NCBI GenBank assembly: GCA_024220505.1
Contig: JAKZZE010000010.1
Coordinates: 248,001 to 312,000 of the forward strand
Direction of reading: 5' to 3'
DNA: 64,000 nt
DNA from: Rhizopus arrhizus
Taxonomy: Eukaryota; Mucoromycota; Mucoromycetes; Mucorales; Rhizopodaceae
A model generated the notes under the pieces. The model saw only the letters and a list, made by a program, of their open reading frames with translations. It did not search any database and had not been told where the DNA came from. Positions 52,919 through 63,985 of this stretch are shown here, in pieces; the stretch's first letter is position 1, and every line of letters begins with the position of its first letter. Position numbers and translations under genes: made by a program.

Positions 52919-54130
52919 ATGACAACAACAGGACCTAACGTGTTGGCCGCACTTAACAATCAAAGCACTATTCAAGGTTATCGACCAAGACTTATTGAAT
53001 TCTATGGGTACGAAGGAGAAGACTTTCGTCACTTTCAAGAGATACTAGAGTCCTACCTAGCCATTAGCAACACTCAAAATGACTCAAGAAAACTCATTAT
53101 ACTCAAATCTCAATTAAGGCGCTCTGCCAAAGTTTATTTTGAACGTGTAATTCTGAAGGAACAACCTGATATCAACTATGAACAAGCTATGGAAAAGCTT
53201 CGAAAACATTATATTACTCCCGAACTTATTCAAAATTACGAACTTGAATTCAATGAAATGTGTCAAGGAGAACAAGAACATCCGCAGATATATCTTGCAA
53301 GATTACGAGAAGCAGCAGATCTTGCTAATATCGATAACGAAGCAGTCATTGAAAGCCGATTCCGTGCTGGCTTACTAAAAGAAATCAAATTATTTTGCAT
53401 ACAAAGTAGCTCAAGAACTTTCCAAGATTGGATTAATCATTCTGAAGGATGGTGGAATGCACATAGGCCACGAAAGATTGCCATGGTGGACAATCCATTC
53501 ATACCCAGAAACGTCAACAATGCACTTATCTATCATGATGACAACACCCAGTATTATCGCCACTCCGCAAATAATCACAACATTGAATTAATAGATACTG
53601 AGGAACGACCGATTCAATATGTCCCTGTAACTGATCTGCGTACCAATGTAAACTACGAGCACTTGAACAATGCACCAAATGTTGTAACTGGTTCCCATCA
53701 GTTGTCAACTATGGACACTGTAGGTAGGCACGGTAGTATACCAGTACGGCAACATCATTATACTAGGACAGATGAAGGTCAGACTATGTATCAAAATTCA
53801 ACTGAAGACCTTGTTAACCTTATACAACAAACTATTCGAGATGAATTGAACATACCGCCCAAACTATCCTATCCTAATAGAAGTTATCAACGCAATAACA
53901 GACCAAATTATAACAACAATCGAAATAATATATATCCATATTATAATAACTACGGTCAATACAATCAAGATAACCGAAGAAATGATCAATATCAGCAAAA
54001 TCAACCTCAACCGAGAAGAGAATATCCTCAAAATAACCAAATCAATCAACCACATCAACAATCTTCACAACACATCTATAATCACCAACCACCTTCTCAA
54101 CAAACACAATCACAACCGTCAAAAAACTAA
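52919..54130 (+). CDS. gag: G4 Gag
   Basis: 403 residues, intact. The capsid domain is collinear with G3 Gag (IEFYGYEGEDFRHFQEILES, ESRFRAGLLKEIKLFC, WWNAHRPRKIAMVDNPFIP). The C-terminal tail is Asn/Gln/Tyr/Arg-rich with no zinc knuckle. It ends at TAA 54128-54130, right after A AAA AAC (54121-54127). Confidence 0.92.
   Translation: MTTTGPNVLAALNNQSTIQGYRPRLIEFYGYEGEDFRHFQEILESYLAISNTQNDSRKLIILKSQLRRSAKVYFERVILKEQPDINYEQAMEKLRKHYITPELIQNYELEFNEMCQGEQEHPQIYLARLREAADLANIDNEAVIESRFRAGLLKEIKLFCIQSSSRTFQDWINHSEGWWNAHRPRKIAMVDNPFIPRNVNNALIYHDDNTQYYRHSANNHNIELIDTEERPIQYVPVTDLRTNVNYEHLNNAPNVVTGSHQLSTMDTVGRHGSIPVRQHHYTRTDEGQTMYQNSTEDLVNLIQQTIRDELNIPPKLSYPNRSYQRNNRPNYNNNRNNIYPYYNNYGQYNQDNRRNDQYQQNQPQPRREYPQNNQINQPHQQSSQHIYNHQPPSQQTQSQPSKN
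54121..54127 (+). promoter_or_regulatory. G4 -1 ribosomal frameshift site (AAAAAAC)
   Basis: tcA AAA AAC TAA; after the -1 shift codons read CTA AAT GGG TCG GTT GCT TTT, matching the G3 continuation. Conservation in a diverged copy supports function. Confidence 0.85.
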
Positions 54131-56133
54131 ATGGGTCGGTTGCTTTTAATCAAAGAAATGGTCAATGGAACACCCAACAAATCACTAAACCCATAAATCA
54201 ACAAAGTAAACAACATCCTCTTAACGTCATCTTAAATTACAATGAATATGATGATAACACAAAATATAAAGATCTTTATTCTGCAGTTAGACCTGAACGT
54301 CCGCCTGAAGTACTGAACGCAACCCCATATCCAAAAGCAAAAGTCCCCAGAATTAAAAGAAAGCAAACTGAACCTACAACAACTAGAAGGATAACTACAA
54401 GAAACCATCTAGAAGAAATACCTATAACAACAAATCCTATAACAATCCCCCAGGATATTGAAATGGAAACAGATGCATCAGTAAAAGGTACTACTCAAGA
54501 AAAACAAAAGAAACCTAGAATAAAAAGAACACCACCCAAAATTGATTATCAAATTGGAAAGGATGTATTAGACCAAAAAGCAAATATATCAGTACGAGAT
54601 CTCATAACTGTTAGTCCTGCCATGCGAAGACAACTAGTAGGCGAATGTAGACCCAGTCACTCAACAAAGATAAATCCAAATGATCAAACAATGGCACTTA
54701 TAGAAGATGATGATATGGATACAACAGCCGTATATTCTCAAGTCTCTATAGAGAATAAACCTATAAGAGCTTTAATCGACTGTGGAGCAGCTAAAACCTG
54801 CATGTCAAAGAAATTAGCAGATGAACTTGGACTAAAAATAGATGCCTCATCAGAAAGTGTGTTCACACTTGGAAATGGAACCAAACAACCTGCTCTTGGT
54901 GTAATTTATGATGTACCACTCGAAGTAAAAAGAAACATGACAATTCCTTGTACCATCGAAGTACTTCCTATTTGTCCCAATCAGCTCATCATTGGAAACA
55001 ATTGGTTGAGTAGAGCTAAAGCAAGAATCGATTTTAATAACTCCTCGCTAAAAGTCACCTACAAAGAAAACAAAGCTGAATTAAAAATAACTTATTTACA
55101 AAAAGATAAACCGAAAGTAACCAGTTATAAAGAAACATATCAACAGCCAAAAAGCCTTACAAATTCTAAAAAGCACGTGCACTTTGAAGAAAGTACATCT
55201 GAAGAAGAAAATGAAGCCGACAACGAATCTGAAAGTTTTAGTGATGAAGAATCTTCAAGTGAAGACCAGTCAACATCTACAGAAGAAGAACATGAACCAG
55301 AAACTCCATTATTTGTATTGGAAAAAAATAAAACAGAAGAAGTATCAGTAACTGAAAAAGATGATGGATACATCATTGCAGCTTCAGCTGATGGATTAAG
55401 AATACAAGCCAATTCATCCAAAAGAATAACTCTCAATAAGCCAAGAAACCAGTACAAAAATATTTTTTCAATTTCGAGACAACAAATCCAAAACTTTTAT
55501 ATGCACTTGGATATTTTGACACATGCATCAACTTTATAGTCAACAAACGGAATGTGGAAATCAGAATATACAATCGATCTAAGAAAGATATATTTATAAA
55601 ACCTGACGAAAAAATAGGAATATTAGAAAAATTCAATACAACAAAAGATACAATAGTCAAAGCTTATGTATTTGATAAAAGACCACAATTGAATGTTATG
55701 GACATACAGCAGAAAACCGAGCCTCTAGAAATGCACTTATATTCCAAATTGGAAGTTGGAGAAGTTGACAAGAAAATAATTGTGAAACTAAGAAGATTAC
55801 TCAAGAAATACAAAGAAATCTTTGATTGGGATAACGACACAATTGGACATACAGAATTATTAAAACATAAAATAATCATCGAAAATAATGCTCATCCAAT
55901 TAGCCATCGCCCGTACAGAATCAGTCCTATAGAAGCAGAATATCTTCAAAAGAGTTAGATAAATATTGTAAACTTGGTGTCATAACTCCCTCAAATAGTC
56001 CTTGGGCAGCTCCAGTAATATTAGTAAAGAAGAAAAATGGTGATTATCGTATGGTGATTGACTATAGAAAACTGAACGCCATAACAAAAAAGGATGCATA
56101 CCCTCTACCTCGTATTGATGACTTACTTGATAC

Positions 56134-56593
56134 TGTTGTAAACATAGTTATTTTCTATATGATATCAGTTGTATTAAAATAAATAACGATACACAGAAAG
56201 ATTAAACTATGATTGAACAATTCCACACTTTTCCAAATTTAGAACAATAAGATCAATATCTGTCATCCTAGAGAGTCTAATCAATTGTCAACCCCAAAAG
56301 TAATTAGATCAAAGTTAATTGACTGGTTATTATTTCTATTGTTCAATTTCAGATGCATATATTAGAACATCGACAAGCTTTAGCTTAATCATTGGTTCTT
56401 CAGCACGACATCGTGACCGAGTCTATATCTTTTATATCTACGCTCACAAAGAATATAAATAGATGCCAACTTTTTATCCATAAAGCGAGGCCTTTCGCAA
56501 TATAAAGAAATCTGCAATAAAGAAGGATTTTAATTTTATATTGCTGCTATTGTTTTTTTGTTTAATTTTTTATTTAATCTTGCGATTAAAACA
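56134..56593 (-). repeat. Solo LTR-X copy 2
   Basis: 460 bp, reverse complement of 43462-43921, flanked by a GATAC duplication (56129-56133, 56594-56598). Confidence 0.95.
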
Positions 56594-56817
56594 GATACAC
56601 TTGGAAAAGCCAAAATATTCTCAGCTCTAGATATGCGAGCAGGTTTTCATCAAGTTCCCTTAGAACAAGATAGTAAAGAGCTTACAGCTTTTACAACCAA
56701 GTTTGGAACATATCATTATAATACATTACCAATGGGATTAGTAAATTCACCTGCAACATTTCAAAGATTAATTGATCTATGTTTTCGCCCCCTTATCAAC
56801 AAATGCTTAGTAGCTTA

Positions 56818-58447
56818 CAGTAGCGGACAAAACTGGTGCACAAAAATTAAAATCAACATTGTATCTCCGCCATATGTCTGCGACTTTTGTGGTATATACC
56901 ATCTGAAAGACAGTCCAAAATATACATTATGTTATGTAAACCGGAACTGTGCCGGACATCCCTCAGGTATAAGGTCATTTTCAGTGATTTTTTGCATATT
57001 TCAATTTTCGCCAAAAATGTGGTGCTTGTCTAGCCTTCTTTCAATTTTCCCCATATCTCTCCCGTTTGCTTTCAGATTTCACCGCATATTAGTGAATTTT
57101 AGTAGCTCTTAAAAAATATATAAAACCGTAGTTATTTTGTATTTCCCATTGAATCCCCCCTTTTGTTTTTACCCTATTCACTATAACAAAGTACTAGCCT
57201 TATATATTTAAGAAAATAAGCAACTGTAAAAACGAAACTCTGAGATCTCGAATACACTTAGTTCGTACGACAACAGATATTTCTAGAATAACAAGAATCT
57301 CTAAATGGACAATCAACAGGAGAAAGAGGGAAGAAAGAAACTTAATGTCTTGTGATCATGAAGGTCTCCCGCTTTTAGTCTGAAAAGTTACTAGCTCAAT
57401 CACCAACCTAAAGCTTGGACAAGGTCCGTTACACACAGTTCCCGATGCTCAGCACATTTTGAGGACCTTAAGTTACAGTATTAGCAAATTGTCAGTCTGA
57501 AGGCACTGTAGGAAGCTAGATTTTGAGTCTGGAAGTAAGGAATCGAAGAATTTCATCAGCTGTATAAGTCGGAAAAAGCGATGAATGTGGTATCACAACA
57601 AGCCATTGTATACTATAGAGGGCTGGAAGTCTGCTATCTTTAGCAATGAAACAAATATGAACATTATGGATGCAGATAGTATACACTAATATTGAAAGCA
57701 AGTCGAGCAACCTGAGCGATTTTTTCACGGTGATCAAACAATGAAGCATGCTGGCTGCTCCGTTATGTTTTAAGGCTGTATTAGATATTGAGGACCAGAA
57801 TATGTGTGTCAAGTATATGATGGTATAATGAACTCATAAATATACACATATATTTCGCTTACTTCATACCACAAAAGCCTAGCGTATAGTGGTCTAAAAC
57901 GTCGTAATCTCTCGTTTCAGTATGACAATGACACAAGGCACAAGTCGACGCATGTCACAAACTCAATATTTGATAACAGCGCTTCTGTGCTACAAGTTTA
58001 GCCGCCACTAATCCCGGCCAAAGTCCGCTTAAGCATGCCAGGTGGCAATTGATGGCAAAGGTATGATGATACGACACTAGATCAAAAAGGGTCGATGATC
58101 TTTGGAAAAGAATAGTTAAAGAGCCGGGTTCTTTTACTGAAAATGATATACACGCATATTATTAGCATATGCAAAGAACAGCATCCGATGATATCAAGAG
58201 ATGAGATGATTATATAGAGTCTAAGGTCTTAGCCACTTTTGCGGTTTTTAGAAAATATAAAATTTTATAAATTTAAAGCACGCTTATCGCTCAGTTTTAA
58301 CAATGTCATGCTTAGAACATACATAAATTACAATGACTAGTATATCCTCCTTCTAGTACAGTTTCATGACTATTGCAATTACCATGAGCAGGTAATGGTA
58401 GTTAAAAGCTGAAAAAAAGTTTTGTGCACCAGTTTTGTCCGCTACTG
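56818..58447 (+). mobile_element. TE1 copy D
   Basis: 1,630 bp complete copy. TA flanks (56816-56817, 58448-58449) lie inside the TAC codon of the G4 RT YIDD motif. Same dead transposase as the other copies, with some private changes. Confidence 0.93.
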
Positions 58448-59268
58448 TACATCGACGACCTCAACGTATATTCACTTGACCATCATCAGCATCTAAATCA
58501 TCTAGAACAAGTTTTTCAATGTATTCAAATTGCAAACCTAAAACTCAACCCAGAGAAATGTTTCTTTTTCAAAGATCATCTGAAGTTCTTGGGATACATG
58601 GTAACAAAAGATGGAATACAAACTGATCCAAGCAAAATTGAAAAAATTGTTAATTATCCAATACCCAAATCTACTACTCAAGTTCGAGCCTTTTTGGGAT
58701 TAGCTTCATACTATCGAAGATTCATTAAGAACTTTGCCGCTATAGCACGTCCATTGCATAATCAAACTAAAACCTCTAAAAATATCCCATGGACGCAAAA
58801 GACCACTGATTCATTTGAAAAATTAAAACAACTACTGACAACTGCACCTGTTCTAGCAAGACCCGATTTCAATAAACCCTTTTTACTCGTAACCGATGCA
58901 TCAAAAGCTGGTTTAGGCTGTATCTTGACACAGTTAGACGAAAATGGACATGAACATCCAATTGTATTTGCAAGTAGAGCACTCAAGACAAACGAAGCAA
59001 ATTATGCTGCAACCAAACTAGAATGTTTAGCCGTAATATGGGCAGTTAAACAGTTTAGACCATATTTGCTAGGACAAAAATTCACTATTATCACTGATCA
59101 TTCTGCGCTAAATGGATTACTTAAAACAAGCAACCCAACAGGAATTATTGCAAGATGGATAACAATATTATCAGAATACGAATTTGAAATCAGATACCGT
59201 CCTGGAAGAGTCAATGAAAGTGCTGACTTCTTATCAAGACTAGGATATTAAGCGTACAAAAAAATATA

Positions 59269-60905
59269 CAGTAGGTGAAAAAATACGAGCAACCTTTTGG
59301 CAAAATCGACTTTTTTCGCTATATCAAAAGGTGCATGCCAACTACCGGCATGGGACTCCTATGGTATATTTTCGGGGTCATGTGTCTTGAAACAGTAAAG
59401 GTCTCATGTAGCAATACTGGAAATTGAGAGAGGAATGAGAATCCGAATTTAAAATTTTGACTTCCGACCAGCTTAAATTATGTACGGTAATCATACGTTT
59501 ACATTTAAATCAATAAAGAACATATCGGAAGACTATACAGCGTACTTGTATAGGACTGTGAGCTTTCCTCATTGTGTCCATATAAAAGCAAGTGCAACTT
59601 CAAGAGCCCTTGGTTTCTTTTTTTTTGCTCAATTTCTCTCACTGCTTCTCATCATCATGCCTAAATCTATACCAATGGAAAAGCAATCCAGAAATAAAAG
59701 ATATATCACTGAATAGCATGAAGCTAGAGGATATCGCAGATAAATATTACGTTCATTCTCCCACAGTTAAAAGGTATACTAGGAAGCTTTTTCCATGAAA
59801 TTCACATCAGTCGGCTGGAAGACATGCTATTGTCTCTTATGCCATGAAGCACTATATCGAACTGTGTACTATTACTGGTCATCGAACAATAGCTAAAAAG
59901 CTATTCAGGGAGTTAGGTAAGTTTGGTTACTTGTTGATGTACCGTTCAGGAGTAAACGCGCTGAGATCCATAAACTGCCACCGAGAGCTAAAAAAAAGAA
60001 GGCATTTTTAAAAAAGGATCATTGAAAAAAGCAGATGACCTGAGCAAAAAGGCATCGCAACTGGTCAAGTCAATAGTAACGACCAGTAGCGTTCTCAGCT
60101 GAAGCAAAGATTAGCATCTAGTGATCAGATGGAGTAAAATAGTATAGAGTAGTATAAAATGACATTTTGCTCCCTCATCACATCGACATTACAGTAAAGC
60201 ACTGCAGCGGTAGGATGAACATGTGTTGTCACATACCTACTCAGGGACCAGCATAGACATGTCAGCTTTATGACCATAACATAAACTCAACGACTTGTCT
60301 GCATATACTTAGCAATATTTACATGAATACGTTAGAGTACCATTATTTGAAGACATCTGATGTATACCTTCAGAGTGATAGCGGCGTAAAGTATAACTTA
60401 AAAATCATAACTGTATAGGTACGCGGTATCAGTGTAAGGTATATAAATTATTGGTGTGGTCAAAGTCTGGATTTAAATCATATAAAGCATGTTTGGCATC
60501 AGCTCAAACTTAATCTGCCACCATATGAAGTCGGAGAAAGAGGTGTCAGAAAGATTTAGGAATTAGTGGATGTAGAGCGAAATAAACTCAATGCAAATGC
60601 TTGCAAGAGGTACATCAATAGTATGCCAGCCAAAGTAGAAGCACTATTTAAAGCAAAGGGAAGATATAGAAAATATTAAATAAACATAGCGAATTTTGAA
60701 AAATCATCATTGACTTTTTTATGACTGTCTTTCCCTTTTTAAAAAGCTTGTACTTCAAGTACAGTCAATCTCTTTAGTGTATTGTATGTATCTTTGTTGC
60801 CTTAATTAGTTTGTGTGATATCAAAGCTCTGGCGAATGTACACACGAAAAAAAAAAGATATGAAGACAAATCGAACAGAGGTTGCTCGTATTTTTTCACC
60901 TACTG
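59269..60905 (+). mobile_element. TE6: decayed Tc1-like transposon
   Basis: 1,637 bp, TA flanks (59267-59268, 60906-60907), ~27-bp TIRs starting CAGTAGGTGAAAAAATACGA. It lies between RNase H and integrase of G4. Confidence 0.93.
59657..60680 (+). pseudogene. TE6 transposase relic
   Basis: Begins MPKSIPMEKQSRNKRY, similar to TE4, then many stops and shifts. The first catalytic block reads like FSAEAKIS and the last like SLDLNHIKHVWHQLKLNL, so the catalytic Asp and Glu are both lost. It ends with the family tail (INSMPAKVEALFKAKGRYRKY). Nonfunctional. Confidence 0.85.
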
Positions 60906-60907
60906 TA

Positions 60908-61145
60908 TAACAATAATACAAAAAAAAAAAAAAAATTTACAAACCACAAACCACAAACCAAACATTACAACATAAATCACATTACAACATAAATCATATC
61001 AAATAATCCGCAGCAACTCGAAATAAACCAATACACCAGATAAATAAACAACAAGTTCCACAATCATTGTGCCCCCAGAAATAGAAATCTAGTATCACTA
61101 AAACAGAAGTTACAAACCCTGTGCCCCCAGAAACGGAAATTAAAT
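60908..61145 (+). other. G4 spacer before integrase
   Basis: Contains a run of 15 A, CCACAAA and CATTACAACATAAAT direct repeats, and two copies of TGTGCCCCCAGAAA (about 61069 and 61121) just upstream of the integrase ATG. The latter resemble splice acceptors. Confidence 0.55.
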
Positions 61146-61699
61146 ATGGAAACAGAAAAAATTCAACAACTAAAACATTACCTGCTCACGCTCAAGATGC
61201 CTGATCAAATATCAGATAAAATGCAAAAATACATCAAAAAAGAATCCAAGAATTATACCGTTTTTCAAGGTGTACTCTTTAGATACAACACAACAAATGG
61301 CGTTATTAGAAAAGTTCTCAATAAGAACGAAGCTCAGGAAATAATTGAAGCTTATCATCAACATCCACTTGGAGGTCACCTTGCCTATAATAACACCTTA
61401 CACAAAATTGCATCTCGTTTCTATTGGGATGGAATGAATCAGCAAATATTAGAATACGTACAAAAATGTAACAGATGTCAGATGCACGGCAGTAAATCCT
61501 TGAATGAAGAACTGTATCCAGTTCCCATATCAACAAAACCATTTGATCGTATTGCCCTTGATGTTAAACATGTACAGACCTCAAGATCTGGTTACAGATA
61601 TATAATTGCAGCTATAGACTACTTGACAAAATACGTAGAAGCCAAGCCAATGAGATTCCAGACAGCATCAGAAATAGCCATCTTTCTCTATGAAGAAAT
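61146..61699 (+). pseudogene. G4 integrase, N-terminal part
   Basis: About 185 codons from ATG 61146, aligned with G3 integrase from its first residues. HHCC finger (HQHPLGGHLAYNNTLH...CNRCQ) and the first catalytic Asp (LDVKHVQTS). Cut after LYEEI by TE1-E; the rest of the integrase does not follow TE1-E. Confidence 0.9.
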
Positions 61700-61701
61700 T
61701 A

Positions 61702-63331
61702 CAGTAGCGGACAAAACTGGTGCACAAAACTTTTTTTCAGCTTTTAACTACCATTACCTGCTCATGGTAGTTGCAATAGTCATGAAACTGTACTAGAAGG
61801 AGGATATACTAGTCATTGTAATTTATGTATGTTCTAAGCATGACATTGTTAAAACTGAGCGATAAGCGTGCTTTAAATTTATAAAATTTTATATTTTCTA
61901 AAAACCGCAAAAGTGGCTAAGACCTTAGACTCTATATAATCATCTCATCTCTTGATATCATCGGATGTTCTTCTTTGCATATGCTAATAATATGCGTGTA
62001 TATCATTTTCAGTAAAAGAACCCGGCTCTTTAACTATTCTTTTCCAAAGATCATCGACCCTTTTTGATCTAGTGTCGTATCATCATACCTTTGCCATCAA
62101 TTGCCACCTGGCATGCTTAAGCGGTCTTAGGCCGGGATTAGTGGCGGCTAAACTTGTAGCACAGAAGCGCTGTTATCAAATATTGAGTTTGTGGTATGCG
62201 TCGACTTGTGCCTTGTGTCATTGTCATACTGAAACGAGAGATTACGACGTTTTAGACCACTATACGCTAGGCTTTTGTGGTATGAAGTAAGCGAAATATA
62301 TGTGTATATTTATGAGTTCATTATACCATCATATACTTGACACACATATTCTGGTCCTCAATATCTAATACAGCCTTAAAACATAACGGAGCAGCCAGCA
62401 TGCTTCATTGTTTGATCACCGTGAAAAAATCGCTAAGGTTGCTTGACTTGCTTTCAATATTAGTGTATACTATCTGCATCCATAATGTTCATATTTGTTT
62501 CATTTCTAAAGATAGCAGACTTCCAGCCCTCTATAGTATACAATGGCTTGTCGTGATACCACATTCATCGCTTTTTCCGACTTATACAGCTGATGAAATT
62601 CTTCGATTCCTTACTTCCAGACTCAAAATCTAGCTTCCTACTGTGCCTTTAGACTGACAGTCTGCTAACACTGTATCTTAAGGTCCTCAAAATGTGCTGA
62701 GCATCAGAAACTGTGTGTAGCGGACCTTGTCCAAGCTCTAGGTTGATGACTGAACTAATAACTTTTCAGGCTAATAGCGGAATACCTTCATGATCACAAG
62801 ACATTAAGTTTCTTTCTTCCCTCTTTCTCCTGCTGATTGTCCATTTAGAGATTCTTGTTATTCTAGAAATATCTGTTGTCGTACGAACTAAGTGTATTCG
62901 AGATCTCAGAGTTTCGTTTTTACAGTTGCTTATTTTCTTAAACATATAAGGCTAGTACTTTGTTATAGTGAATAGGGTAAAAACAAAAGGGGGGGCTCAA
63001 TGGGAAATACAAAATAAGTACAGTTTTATATATTTTTTATGAGCTACTAGAATTTACTAATCTGCTGTGAAATCTGAAAGCAAACGGGAGAGATTTGGGG
63101 AAAATTGAAAGAAGGCTAGACAAGTACCACATTTTTGGCGAAAATTGAAATATGCAAAAAATCACTAAAAATGACCTTATGCCTGAGGGATGTCCGGCAC
63201 AGTTCCGGTTTACATAACGTAATGTATATTTTAGACTGTCTTTCAGATGGTATATACCACAAAAGTCGCAGACATATGGCGGAGATACAATGTTGATTTT
63301 AATTTTTGTGCACCAGTTTTGTCCGCTACTG
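61702..63331 (-). mobile_element. TE1 copy E (inverted)
   Basis: 1,630 bp, reverse orientation, TA flanks (61700-61701, 63332-63333). Left flank is G4 integrase; right flank is the last bases of a G4-type LTR. These are not adjacent in an intact element, so the copy is probably a recombinant. Confidence 0.92.
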
Positions 63332-63333
63332 TA

Positions 63334-63353
63334 CATAAAAAAGAAAATTTACA
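63334..63353 (+). repeat. Terminal 20 bp of the G4 3' LTR
   Basis: CATAAAAAAGAAAATTTACA matches the end of 52291-52795. All that is left of the 3' LTR. Confidence 0.65.
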
Positions 63354-63486
63354 ACAGTTCAGGACAAGAGACAAAAGACACCCCATATTTTTTATATAAA
63401 TAAGATGAATATTTTGAACAAAATAACAGACATTCAATAAACAAAATCTTCTTGCGCTTAAAAGCAATTGTTTCTTATTGGGTCAC
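63354..63486 (+). repeat. LTR-5-like fragment
   Basis: Matches 41839-41985 (ATATAAATAAGATGAATATT, CTTATTGGGTCAC). It is interrupted by the next LTR. Confidence 0.6.
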
Positions 63487-63985
63487 TGTAAATTTTTCTT
63501 TTTTTATGTATATAGCTTGTTTGCGGGTTTACTTTTGTAAGTAAATAAGTATTGTCGGTAGTGACCACCAGATCTTGTTAAGTAGATCAAACTTGTTAAA
63601 ATAGGCTAAACTCTTGAGGTTTAGGAATAGGTTTACAATGAAGTTGATTTAGCTTCAAGGGACTTCAGTATTTTGAATAGAACACAGACCAAAGGGTTTC
63701 TTTTGAACGCTTGATGGTTTTATTGGTTTATAAAATAAAGAAAAGATAAAAAGAATATAATATTCTGTAATAAAGAAAAGTAAAGTGAAGTGAAGTGAAG
63801 TGTAGTGAAATAAAAATAGGGATAAGATATGAGGGTATTTATATGTTTTTGGATTTTATGATTTTGTGTTGTTTTTGGTTTTCAAGCAAAAGAGTTGATA
63901 CTCCGTTTTCAAATAGATTGTTACGCAGAAGTTCATTTTCTAACTGGCGTGGTACAAAAAAATATTTACTGTTTGTCTTCTTTCA
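63487..63985 (-). repeat. Inverted G4-family LTR
   Basis: Reverse complement of 52291-52795, from TGTAAATTTTTC to about GTCTTCTTTCA. Motif (minus) at 63560-63574. Whether internal G4 sequence follows lies outside the window. Confidence 0.8.

Larger units (their letters stand above)
54127..59251 (+). pseudogene. pol: G4 protease-RT-RNase H, broken
   Basis: Protease with LIDCGAAKTCMS (again DCG). The frame shifts near 55470 and again near 55950 (one A missing in CAAAAGAG). RT is split at LLDT by solo LTR-X (frame kept, GATAC duplication) and exactly in the Tyr codon of catalytic YIDD by TE1-D. After TE1-D, 58448-59251 gives IDDLNVYS...RNase H (VTDASKAGLGCIL, TDHSAL) to the stop. All pieces align to G3. 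Confidence 0.93.
52291..63353 (+). mobile_element. G4: decayed Gypsy element related to G3, multiply interrupted
   Basis: 5' LTR about 52291-52795, PBS, gag, -1 frameshift site, pol in pieces, integrase start, then only the last ~20 bp of a 3' LTR (63334-63353). Inserted in it: solo LTR-X (56134-56593), TE1-D (56818-58447), TE6 (59269-60905) and TE1-E (61702-63331). Two small frameshifts also break pol. Dead. Confidence 0.9.

Noticed and set aside
33650..63574. Recurring GATCTGGTGGTCACT as a CRISPR-like or satellite repeat
   Set aside because: Spacing is irregular and each copy sits at the same place in an LTR; it is an LTR-internal motif.
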